A DNA stretch of 64,000 nt from Candidatus Cryptobacteroides onthequi (lineage in GTDB: Bacteria > Bacteroidota > Bacteroidia > Bacteroidales > UBA932). Made by a program: the position numbers and the translations under genes. Under the pieces are notes generated by a model, which was not told the DNA's origin, ran no database searches, and saw nothing but the letters and a program-made list of their open reading frames with translations. Of this stretch, positions 18,645 through 26,434 are shown in pieces. The stretch spans positions 1 through 64,000 of the forward strand of contig JAGHSA010000062.1 in assembly GCA_018066125.1 (NCBI GenBank). Reading direction: 5' to 3'. The number at the start of each line of letters is the position of its first letter. Positions within the stretch are counted from its first letter, which is position 1.

Positions 18645-18947
18645 ATGGAAGTAGCAGTAATACAGGAAAACAACAAAGCCAGCGTCAAGATCTCAGGAAG
18701 ACTCGACACCACCACGACTCCACAGTTCCAGGAGGCCATAAAGCCTCTTATCGATGGAGAGACGACTGAAATCGAAATCGACTGCAGCGGGATGGATTAC
18801 ACTTCCAGCCTCGGTCTCAGGAGCTTTCTCCTCCTTCAGAAGAGCATGTCTTCAAAGGGAGGCAGCATGGTGCTCACCGGAATGCAGGCCAAGGTCAGAG
18901 AGGTGTTTGACATCACCGGATTCTCTTCTATCATCAAGATAGTCTAG
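18645..18947 (+). CDS. STAS-domain anti-sigma factor antagonist
   Basis: A 100-residue single STAS domain of the SpoIIAA/RsbV type. The start at 18645 (MEVAVIQENN) follows the kinase stop by 8 bp and matches the usual STAS length; an upstream in-frame start would overlap the kinase. The phosphorylation-site region reads DCSGMDYTSSLGLR, with the acceptor Ser in the TSS segment near residue 56. Unphosphorylated, it should bind the kinase and free its target. Its last 14 bp overlap the convergent kinase-like gene at 18934. Confidence 0.88.
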   Translation: MEVAVIQENNKASVKISGRLDTTTTPQFQEAIKPLIDGETTEIEIDCSGMDYTSSLGLRSFLLLQKSMSSKGGSMVLTGMQAKVREVFDITGFSSIIKIV

Positions 18948-19842
18948 CAGCCATAAGTTTCAGGGCATCCTTGATGACCGGGATGAATGACGGAGGGAAA
19001 GCTCCGGCATTGAACTCGACCAGAAGCATCTTTACGGCCGTGTACGGCAGGATGAGGGTATCGATATCGGAAGCACGCACGCCTTCTCCGAACCATTTCT
19101 CCCCGAGTTTTTCCGGTCCGAAAAAATACTCGTCCACAAAGACTCTCCAGAATCTTGCCGTAACGTCTTTGGTAACATGCATCTCCTTCATGACGAACTC
19201 TTCGTCGGAATGGAGACATACGCATGCCATCATGCCTATGTCAAGCAGAGGACAGCCATGTGCAAAATAGCCGACATCTATGAAAAAGATCTCGTGCGGA
19301 TCTGTCATCGGCGAGCCCTCAGGAAGAGTGGTGAGCAGGTTGCCGATATGAAAATCGCCATGGACTGCCGTGTCGCTGTCAGGCATGGATTCGATGAATG
19401 AGCGGACTGTCGACCGCTCATTTGCGTCAAGGGAGCGGTCGGCATCAAGGAAGGAAAGGTAAAGCTCTTTCTGGCTTGGAAACATGCCTTCCGGGCATAC
19501 CGTAGAGTGAAGCATCTTGCCATGACGGGCAAATTCGCGGGCGTACTCCTCCACCCTTTCCGGTTCGTCTGCAATTGCTCTGGAAAAACTGCGCTTGCCT
19601 CTGATCTTGCGGAACCGGATTCCCATCCTGCCTCCGCATCTTACAAGCTCACCCGGCTCAGGGGAAGGCACACCTATCGCATAGACTTTCTTCGCGATCT
19701 CCAATTCATCGATGACAGGCTGCACGGGATACCCGGCATTGTAGAGTTTGAGCATGATACTGTCGTCATCGATGCAGTCATAACTTTCGCCGTTGGCACC
19801 CGCTCCGCTGAGGACATAGCGGCTGAGATCTATCTCTTCCAT
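18934..19842 (-). CDS. Aminoglycoside-phosphotransferase-fold kinase
   Basis: A 302-residue protein of the APH/choline-kinase fold (TIGR02172-like family, of unknown substrate). It shows the catalytic loop VHGDFHIGNLL near residue 160 and the metal-binding FIDVGYF, where the usual DFG-like Asp is followed by Val. An N-terminal nucleotide-binding lobe has SIMLKLY. No signal peptide. It starts 5 bp after the FAD oxidoreductase gene and is probably co-transcribed with it. Antibiotic resistance should not be assumed from the fold; the target may be a small alcohol or sugar. Confidence 0.72.
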   Translation of the reverse strand: MEEIDLSRYVLSGAGANGESYDCIDDDSIMLKLYNAGYPVQPVIDELEIAKKVYAIGVPSPEPGELVRCGGRMGIRFRKIRGKRSFSRAIADEPERVEEYAREFARHGKMLHSTVCPEGMFPSQKELYLSFLDADRSLDANERSTVRSFIESMPDSDTAVHGDFHIGNLLTTLPEGSPMTDPHEIFFIDVGYFAHGCPLLDIGMMACVCLHSDEEFVMKEMHVTKDVTARFWRVFVDEYFFGPEKLGEKWFGEGVRASDIDTLILPYTAVKMLLVEFNAGAFPPSFIPVIKDALKLMAARLS

Positions 19843-19847
19843 CTTGC

Positions 19848-21191
19848 TTAAAAATCAAGTCTGACACCGTCTTCGCGCAGCTGCTTCTGGAGGTTCTTCA
19901 CATCGATATCCTTCGCTGCAGTGCGCGTCGCAGCAGACATGGCTGCAGCAACTCCCGCAGCCTGGCCTGTCACCATACAGGTGGAAATCTCTCTCGCATC
20001 CCAGGTGATACCCTGGTCATAGCCGAAGCAGCGGCCGCAGACGAGCAGGTTTGCTGTTTCTTTCGGGACCAGGGACCTGTACGGTATCTGCCATACAGGA
20101 CGTTCCTTGCGTGATATATGCCTTCCCTTGTATTCAAACGGGTCGCATACTCCGGACATGCCTATCACATCGTCGAACTCCGTCCATTCCATCGATTCCT
20201 CAAGTGTGACGTTGTGTATGCTGTCGAGCACCCTCGTCACGCGGATTCCGGTGGTCGGGGCCACTTCCATGAGCTGAAGTTTCTCGTTTCCGGGCTCCTT
20301 CTTGCGCTGCTCCATCCTTTCCCAGAGTTCCATCCTGTGCTTCTGCTGGGTTGCGGACACAAGCATCACATCAAGTCCGTCTATCACTTCCCTGCTGCCG
20401 GTACCGTCTGTCTTCATTCCAGGGACCGGTCCGTGCGTGCTCGGTACGCCATAGACACGACTGAGAGTGGTCATATGGTATCTTCTCGCCTCATATGGGT
20501 CACCGCAATAATGGAAGAGGATGCCGTCTCCGCTCGCATCGACAGCCGTCTTGCAGCGTATGGCGATGCGTCCGGTATTGCAGTCCACAAGGACTGAATC
20601 GAGACGGCTGCCGGACATGACGGCACCCGCGACGGTTGAATTGTAGATGATCTTGACTCCTGCGTCATAAATCATCTTGTCCATCAGGTATTTAGTGGCT
20701 TCCGGATCGGCTGTCGGGTCCTTTGGATTGACCGCCCATCCGTTGGAAAGAAGTTCGTCGCATATCTCGGTGCAGAATCCGCCGGTGGCCTTGTCCCAGT
20801 CTTTTGTCTTGCCGAGTCCATGCGTCGCAAGGACAGGCAGTACAAGACCGCCGGTCCAGAGACCTCCGAGATAGTTCATCCTCTCGATGAGCATGACCGA
20901 GGCTCCGTGTCTTGCTGCGCAGACAGCCGCAGCCACTCCTGCCGCACCGCCGCCCGCAACCACGACATCGACCGATGCCACGACAGGTATGCGGTGAGAC
21001 GGTTCCCTTACATAGCCTTCTACAGGCAGATGCCTGTCCACATCGGTGCTGACATCTCCCCTGCGTCCGTCAGAGGCTGACACTACCGGTACGATGACGC
21101 CGGCACGCATCTCCTGTGCAATGAGGCCCGGAGCAGCCGACGCGCTCACCACAGAGGCGACGCCGGCCTTGAGAAACTTTCTTCTATCCAT
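19848..21191 (-). CDS. Tat-exported FAD-dependent oxidoreductase
   Basis: A 447-residue flavoprotein of the FAD_oxidored (pfam12831-like) family. It has a Tat leader (MDRRKFLKAG), then a dinucleotide-binding GGGAAGVAAAV after a hydrophobic strand near residue 75 and a YLGGLWTGG segment. A C-terminal GQAAGVAAAMSA helix completes the FAD site. Members near polysaccharide loci are thought to act on sugars or related alcohols, but none of the substrates can be inferred here. A -7 element 20 bp upstream gives it its own promoter, also serving the kinase gene behind it. A second, lipoprotein member of the same family is at 41267. Confidence 0.82.
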   Translation of the reverse strand: MDRRKFLKAGVASVVSASAAPGLIAQEMRAGVIVPVVSASDGRRGDVSTDVDRHLPVEGYVREPSHRIPVVASVDVVVAGGGAAGVAAAVCAARHGASVMLIERMNYLGGLWTGGLVLPVLATHGLGKTKDWDKATGGFCTEICDELLSNGWAVNPKDPTADPEATKYLMDKMIYDAGVKIIYNSTVAGAVMSGSRLDSVLVDCNTGRIAIRCKTAVDASGDGILFHYCGDPYEARRYHMTTLSRVYGVPSTHGPVPGMKTDGTGSREVIDGLDVMLVSATQQKHRMELWERMEQRKKEPGNEKLQLMEVAPTTGIRVTRVLDSIHNVTLEESMEWTEFDDVIGMSGVCDPFEYKGRHISRKERPVWQIPYRSLVPKETANLLVCGRCFGYDQGITWDAREISTCMVTGQAAGVAAAMSAATRTAAKDIDVKNLQKQLREDGVRLDF

Positions 21192-21210
21192 ATCTGAGAT
21201 TTTACATTCT

Positions 21211-21218
21211 CAAATATA
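21211..21218 (-). promoter_or_regulatory. -7 element of the FAD oxidoreductase gene
   Basis: The minus strand reads TATATTTG, 19 bp before the ATG at 21191, in the 58-bp gap after the GH92 gene. Confidence 0.5.
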
Positions 21219-21249
21219 GCAAAGAATTGACAATTGACGCCCGTATCGA

Positions 21250-23391
21250 TTAAAGAACCGGTCTGTCTGTCATCTGAAGCTCAAGAGTACCTCCTGCCAT
21301 GATGTCGTCATGTGAGATGAACGGTTTGGTGAGAGGCTTTCCGTTGAGTTTCATGCTCTTGATGTACTTATTGGTCTCTGATGCGCCGTTCGCGACCACA
21401 CGGAAGGTATTGCCGTTTGTCAGAGATATGGAGGCATCTGTAAACAGCGGGCTGCCGATGGCATATTCGGCCTTTCCCGGAGTGACAGGATAGAATCCGA
21501 GTGAAGAGAATACCACGAATGAAGTGAGGCCGCCGCCGTCCTCGTCTCCAGGGACTCCCATCAGGTCGTTGCGGAACCATGTAGAAAGCATCTGGCGTAT
21601 GCGCTTCTGGGTTTTCCACGGTGCTCCGGCGTAGTCATAGAGATATGGTACATGGAGAGACGGTTCATTGGCCATCGAGAACTGTCCTACATTTCCTGTA
21701 TGGTCAGGAAGCTTGGCGTAGAATGAATACTTTCCACGTCCGAGAGGCTTCGCAAACATGCGGTCAAGTTCCTTGCAGAAGTTTTCATCTCCGCCCATGA
21801 GGTCTATGAGGCCGGGGATGTCATGCTGTACGTCCCAGCGATACACCCAAGCGTTGTTCTCATCATAATACTCTCTGGCTCCCAATCCTCCAGGGAAATC
21901 ATAGTCGATGCCTTCTATGAAATTGCCGTCGCTGTCCTTCGGGTGGAAGAAGAGTGTCTCGTGGTTGAACAGTTTGCGGTAGTTCTGTGACCTGTCATCA
22001 AAATATACGGCGAGAGAATCATCTCCGGCAGCTTCAGCGATTCTGGCCATGCACCAGCTGTCATATGCCGTACCCAGCGACACTGCCACAGGCTGACGCT
22101 TTTCAAAGGAGTGCACTGCCGGATCTGTCTCGACCTCACCTTCCTTGAGTGCAGGGATATAGCCCTTCTCCCAGAAGAAACTGTCTATGCCGCTCGCCGG
22201 CATGCCGCTCCATGGAGCGAGAGTCTTCTCCCTTAGAGCCTTGTATGACGCCTGACAGGCCGCGTCGACATCGACATCAAGTCCTTTTGCAATGGCATCG
22301 GCAAATGTAGCGATGGTGTGGTTGCTGTTCATTCTGCGGCTGTCACCGGACACCTCAGGGAAGGTTGGCATCCATCCGTTGCCCATCTGCTCTGCCATTC
22401 TGAGGAAAGAAGCAAGGATGGACTCCTCGATATCGCGGTCCATGAGAACGCGGAGAGGATGTGCGGCGCGATAGGTATCCCAGATCCAGTCGTCAGTGTA
22501 GAACGGAACGCCTCCGTCCTCATGGACACTGCCGTCGAACGCGCTCCAGTAGCGGCCGTCCTCGCTCATGCAGACGGGACGTTCGAATGTCCTGTAATAC
22601 GAGGTATAGAATACTGTCTTCTGATCTTCGGTTCCGCCGCTCACCTTTATGCGCGAGAGCGTCTTGTTCCAGAGTTCACGTCCAGCCTTCTCGAGGGCAT
22701 CGATATCATAATCGTGGAGTTCGCGGTCGAGATTGGCCTTGGCCTGATCCACGCTGATGAATGACACTCCGTAGCGTACATTCACCTTGGTTTCAGCAAA
22801 ACCGAGCACAACCTGCCGGTCGGACATGAGGGCGCACTTTACAGGTTTCTGCTGAGTCTGGAGATAGACAAATACCTTGGTGGTGCCGGCGACTGTCTGC
22901 TCTCCCCATACGCCGTCGGCGTCGGCACCAACCTGGCCATTGAGACTGGTGAGGCTGATGTTGACAGGCTTCTCCGAGCTGAACTCATACATGGCTGACT
23001 GATGCGAAAGGGCGTACCTGGCATCTATGGCGCCATCGGAGAGCACTTCCCTGAATGAATACGGAGTCAGCTGTTCGTTGTCGTATGAAAGCTGTACCAC
23101 AGGGACATCGATATCCTGATTCGATACAGATATCTTGAATGCGGACTTCTCTCTGTGATTGGTCACTATTACAGGAAGTCCATTGAGATACTCAGAAGTG
23201 TAGTCCGCCCTTTCCGGATAGACTCTCAGAAGCGAGTTCGGCAACTGAACGGTCGGAAAAGTCGGGACCAGCAGATGACTGATGTTTCCTATGTAAGGAT
23301 TGACGTAATCGACAGGTTCGATATCCCTGGTGCATGATGCAGAGGCGATAGTCAATGCGGAAATGATCGCGATGGCTGATCTGTATTTCAT
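21250..23391 (-). CDS. GH92 alpha-mannosidase-like lipoprotein
   Basis: A 713-residue family 92 glycosidase, the calcium-dependent inverting exo-alpha-mannosidase group common in gut Bacteroidetes. Start 23391 gives a lipoprotein leader with lipobox ASASC (Cys20). Family hallmarks are VDYVNPYIGN near the mature N-terminus, DWIWDTYRAAHPL, GNGWMPTFPEVSGDS, NEPSLHVPYLY with the general-acid-type Glu, and PGDEDGGGLTSFVVFSSLGFYP. The last replaces the usual GN-D/E-DCGQ form with GDEDGGG, so the base pocket differs slightly. It starts 19 bp after the GH97-esterase gene. Probable role: trimming alpha-mannose from N-glycans or mannans. Confidence 0.92.
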   Translation of the reverse strand: MKYRSAIAIISALTIASASCTRDIEPVDYVNPYIGNISHLLVPTFPTVQLPNSLLRVYPERADYTSEYLNGLPVIVTNHREKSAFKISVSNQDIDVPVVQLSYDNEQLTPYSFREVLSDGAIDARYALSHQSAMYEFSSEKPVNISLTSLNGQVGADADGVWGEQTVAGTTKVFVYLQTQQKPVKCALMSDRQVVLGFAETKVNVRYGVSFISVDQAKANLDRELHDYDIDALEKAGRELWNKTLSRIKVSGGTEDQKTVFYTSYYRTFERPVCMSEDGRYWSAFDGSVHEDGGVPFYTDDWIWDTYRAAHPLRVLMDRDIEESILASFLRMAEQMGNGWMPTFPEVSGDSRRMNSNHTIATFADAIAKGLDVDVDAACQASYKALREKTLAPWSGMPASGIDSFFWEKGYIPALKEGEVETDPAVHSFEKRQPVAVSLGTAYDSWCMARIAEAAGDDSLAVYFDDRSQNYRKLFNHETLFFHPKDSDGNFIEGIDYDFPGGLGAREYYDENNAWVYRWDVQHDIPGLIDLMGGDENFCKELDRMFAKPLGRGKYSFYAKLPDHTGNVGQFSMANEPSLHVPYLYDYAGAPWKTQKRIRQMLSTWFRNDLMGVPGDEDGGGLTSFVVFSSLGFYPVTPGKAEYAIGSPLFTDASISLTNGNTFRVVANGASETNKYIKSMKLNGKPLTKPFISHDDIMAGGTLELQMTDRPVL

Positions 23392-23410
23392 ATTTTGCTG
23401 CGTTTGTATA

Positions 23411-26356
23411 TTATCTGCCGAGGTACTGCTGTGCCGTGACAAGCATCTTCATGGCCCACGGCTCGAAAAGATCCGTGTCGTTGAAGCCGTTGTGGCAATA
23501 GTATTCCTTGTAAATGAGGTCGTATTTCACATGGCATCTGTCGAGTGCCCTGGTGAATGTCTCTACCTGGGCCCTTTCCACAAGTGTGTCACCGCCGGTG
23601 TATGTGAGCAGGCAGTACGGTGCACCTTCGTGCACGAAAGTGACTGGAGAGCACTCTGCCCTGGACTCTGTGCTCGGAAGGTTGAAATAGGTATTGTGTC
23701 TGCTCGAAGGCACGTGTTCCGGCACGGTGTGGACAAGATCGTAGATGCCGTTCATGCTTATGAGAAGCTTCGCGCCCGGTATTCTCATGGCCGCATATGT
23801 CGCCAGATGGCCTCCGGCGGAATGGCCGGCAAATCCAAACCGATCCGGGTCTAGGCCGTACTCGGCGGCGTGCTCACGGATGAAACTGAATGCATCTTGG
23901 ATGTCCTGCCATGTATCCTGGAATACGGCACCCTGGGTGAGAAGCGAATATGATATGCGCACTCCCGCAATCCCGTTGCCGGCCATGAATCGGGACTGGA
24001 GCCTGTGACCGTTGAAATCACCGATGTGCCAGCCTCCTCCGTGTATCCACATGATCCACGGATATGCCTTTCCCTTGTAGTCCTTCGGAAGATCGAATGC
24101 TATCTTGAGCTCATATCCGGGGTACTTCTTGAATACGGCCACAATGGTCTCGCAATTGTCGAAGTCTTCATCCTTGAAGAAGCTGCGCGACCTGGTATAT
24201 GGCACGAACATGTCTGCAGGGGCATTGTCGATATCGAAGATGTCGTATTTCCTTATCTTCTTCTCGTCGAGGAGGCTGTATCCTCCATCGCCTTTCACAA
24301 GTTCAAGGCCGTATCTGTTTATGATCTTCTGCTGCGCAGCTGCATCATCGGCTTTCCTGTGGAATCTGATCACATAGCCTCCGCCCGGAGCCACTGTCAG
24401 TTCTAAACGGTCGGATGAAGTCACGCTGCGTGTATGGTGTCTGTAGTCAGAGGCATTCCTCTTGGCATTGACACCGTCCTGGAATATCTCCGCATCGTAT
24501 GTACCCTCGCCGAGGAAAGAAAGGTCCAGTACGGCATCGCGGCCTTCCCATGAGGCCAGAGAACCGACATACCAGTCGCCGTCACGGGACTGACGGGCGA
24601 TGGTCTCGTATTCTCCCGCCTTTCCGTCGATGATTTTGGTTTCAGCCCACACTGTAGGGACAGAAGATATGAATGCTGTGCACTCTTTCTCTTTAATGTA
24701 GTTCGTCGGAGTATCACAGAGCATGCAGAGAGGCGATTCGAATACCACATACTCTGCAAGCTGGCGGCATCGGGTGCCCTGGCTCATAGGCTCACTCCAG
24801 ACAGAACGGTAGCTCTTCTGCGTGCCGTTTCTCATCGCTCCCTGGGTATAGTCTACCGGCCCGCAGATAGAGCGTATGAATGGGAAGGTGACATCATATG
24901 TGACGAGGTCACAGCTGTAATTAGGGTTCTTCAGTTGCTCGAGACCATGGACACCCTCGAAATTGAGGACATTTGGATATGTCCTGTTCAGTCCTGAAGG
25001 CTTTGCACCTCCATGGAAATCAAGTATGACATGGTTGTCAAGAGCAATCTGCGCCGACCTGTAGTAGAATTCATTCATCAGCTGGTCGTCACGTCCTATG
25101 GCATCCAGTTTGAATCCCTTTATGCCCATTGCGGCATAGTGGGATATCACCTTTTCCATATCCTTCTGGAACACATAGTATCCCACCCACAGCATGAGAC
25201 CGACGCCTCTTGATTCTGCATATGAGATCAGACCCGGAAGGTCGATTTCGGGAACCACTGCAAAAGCATCTCCCGCCATGCGGTCATACCAGCCGTCGTC
25301 CAGCACGACATATGAGATGCCGTTGGCCGCCGCAAAATCTATGTAGTACCTGTATGTTTCATTGTTGATGCCTGCGGTGAAATCCACCCCGGTGATATTG
25401 TTGTCATTCCACCAGTCCCAGGCCACCTTGCCCGGCTTCACCCACGAGAAATCAGCGTCGACTGTCGGACGGGCAAGCTTGTAGACAAGGTTGTTGTCGA
25501 GAAGTTCCTCATCGGAAGATGCTGTGGCAAAGACCCTCCATGGGAAAGTCTCCCCGGATCTGCACTTCGCTATGAAATTCTCCCGCTCCGTGACTACCTG
25601 GTTGTGACCGCCGACAGTGACACTGGGGTCATGACTGCCCTGGCGCAGGGTCTTTGGATATGGGGCGAACACACTTTTGAGCCTGCTGCTTCCGTCTCCC
25701 AGGAGATACATGCCGGGATAATGCTCAAGGTCAGACTCGGTGACGCAGAATTTCTTTCCTCCCTGGCTCTGGAACATCACGGGCAGGAATGCAAGCTGGC
25801 CTTCTCTCCACTCACTTACTGGAGTATGTGCATAGACATTCTCGAAAGTATTGAAGAACTGGACATTGAAATCGCCGACCTTTTTCACATACGGTATCCA
25901 CGCCTCGAAATCCGATGGCAGATTGAGGTCCATAGTCTCAGAGAGGACGGTCAGATCCGCGCCCAGGCGCGACTCGTATCTGAAAGCGGCACCTTCATTG
26001 TAGGCTCTGAGTACAAGGTCATATCCGTCCCTGCCGACAAGCATGAGTTCATTGTAGAAGGAATTCTCGTGCGACCTCTTGTAGAACGGTGTCTCATAAG
26101 TCTCATTGACAGTTTTCTTCACTGCCTTTCTGACCCTGAAAGAATCACCCATGCATCCATGATCCGTCTCGATTGCGATTTCAGACTCGTCGACGAGTAC
26201 TTCCCCACCATGGGATAGTGTGTAAGTGACCTTTTTGCCGACTGTCACTTCCAGGCACACATTGCCGTCGGGAGATGAAACAGAATAATGCTTCTGGGCG
26301 GAGAGATTGATGCCTGAAAGCATAAGGATCAGGAAACAGACTGTTTTACTAAGCAT
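23411..26356 (-). CDS. GH97 glycosidase fused to an alpha/beta-hydrolase esterase
   Basis: A 981-residue secreted fusion. After a signal peptide (1-21) comes a complete GH97 unit: beta-sandwich (about 24-270), TIM barrel and C-terminal beta domain to about 660. The barrel has FKLDAIGRDDQ with Asp418 where retaining GH97 alpha-galactosidases have their nucleophile, so a retaining subgroup is more likely than the inverting SusB type. Residues about 700-981 are an alpha/beta hydrolase with oxyanion motif HGGGW and nucleophile Ser846 in GHSAGGH, like carbohydrate acyl esterases. The start at 26356 removes an improbable 13-residue extension. It suggests a substrate with both alpha-linked sugar and ester groups. 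Confidence 0.88.
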   Translation of the reverse strand: MLSKTVCFLILMLSGINLSAQKHYSVSSPDGNVCLEVTVGKKVTYTLSHGGEVLVDESEIAIETDHGCMGDSFRVRKAVKKTVNETYETPFYKRSHENSFYNELMLVGRDGYDLVLRAYNEGAAFRYESRLGADLTVLSETMDLNLPSDFEAWIPYVKKVGDFNVQFFNTFENVYAHTPVSEWREGQLAFLPVMFQSQGGKKFCVTESDLEHYPGMYLLGDGSSRLKSVFAPYPKTLRQGSHDPSVTVGGHNQVVTERENFIAKCRSGETFPWRVFATASSDEELLDNNLVYKLARPTVDADFSWVKPGKVAWDWWNDNNITGVDFTAGINNETYRYYIDFAAANGISYVVLDDGWYDRMAGDAFAVVPEIDLPGLISYAESRGVGLMLWVGYYVFQKDMEKVISHYAAMGIKGFKLDAIGRDDQLMNEFYYRSAQIALDNHVILDFHGGAKPSGLNRTYPNVLNFEGVHGLEQLKNPNYSCDLVTYDVTFPFIRSICGPVDYTQGAMRNGTQKSYRSVWSEPMSQGTRCRQLAEYVVFESPLCMLCDTPTNYIKEKECTAFISSVPTVWAETKIIDGKAGEYETIARQSRDGDWYVGSLASWEGRDAVLDLSFLGEGTYDAEIFQDGVNAKRNASDYRHHTRSVTSSDRLELTVAPGGGYVIRFHRKADDAAAQQKIINRYGLELVKGDGGYSLLDEKKIRKYDIFDIDNAPADMFVPYTRSRSFFKDEDFDNCETIVAVFKKYPGYELKIAFDLPKDYKGKAYPWIMWIHGGGWHIGDFNGHRLQSRFMAGNGIAGVRISYSLLTQGAVFQDTWQDIQDAFSFIREHAAEYGLDPDRFGFAGHSAGGHLATYAAMRIPGAKLLISMNGIYDLVHTVPEHVPSSRHNTYFNLPSTESRAECSPVTFVHEGAPYCLLTYTGGDTLVERAQVETFTRALDRCHVKYDLIYKEYYCHNGFNDTDLFEPWAMKMLVTAQQYLGR

Positions 26357-26434
26357 CTTGAAAAGTATTTCATTAATGACAATACAATAATACAAGCAGC
26401 CAGTTAACGTGTTGGTTAATGCCTAGATTAACGA

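Noticed and set aside
18934..19842. Aminoglycoside resistance gene
   Set aside because: Only the APH fold is shared; context and sequence fit a generic small-molecule kinase rather than a resistance enzyme.
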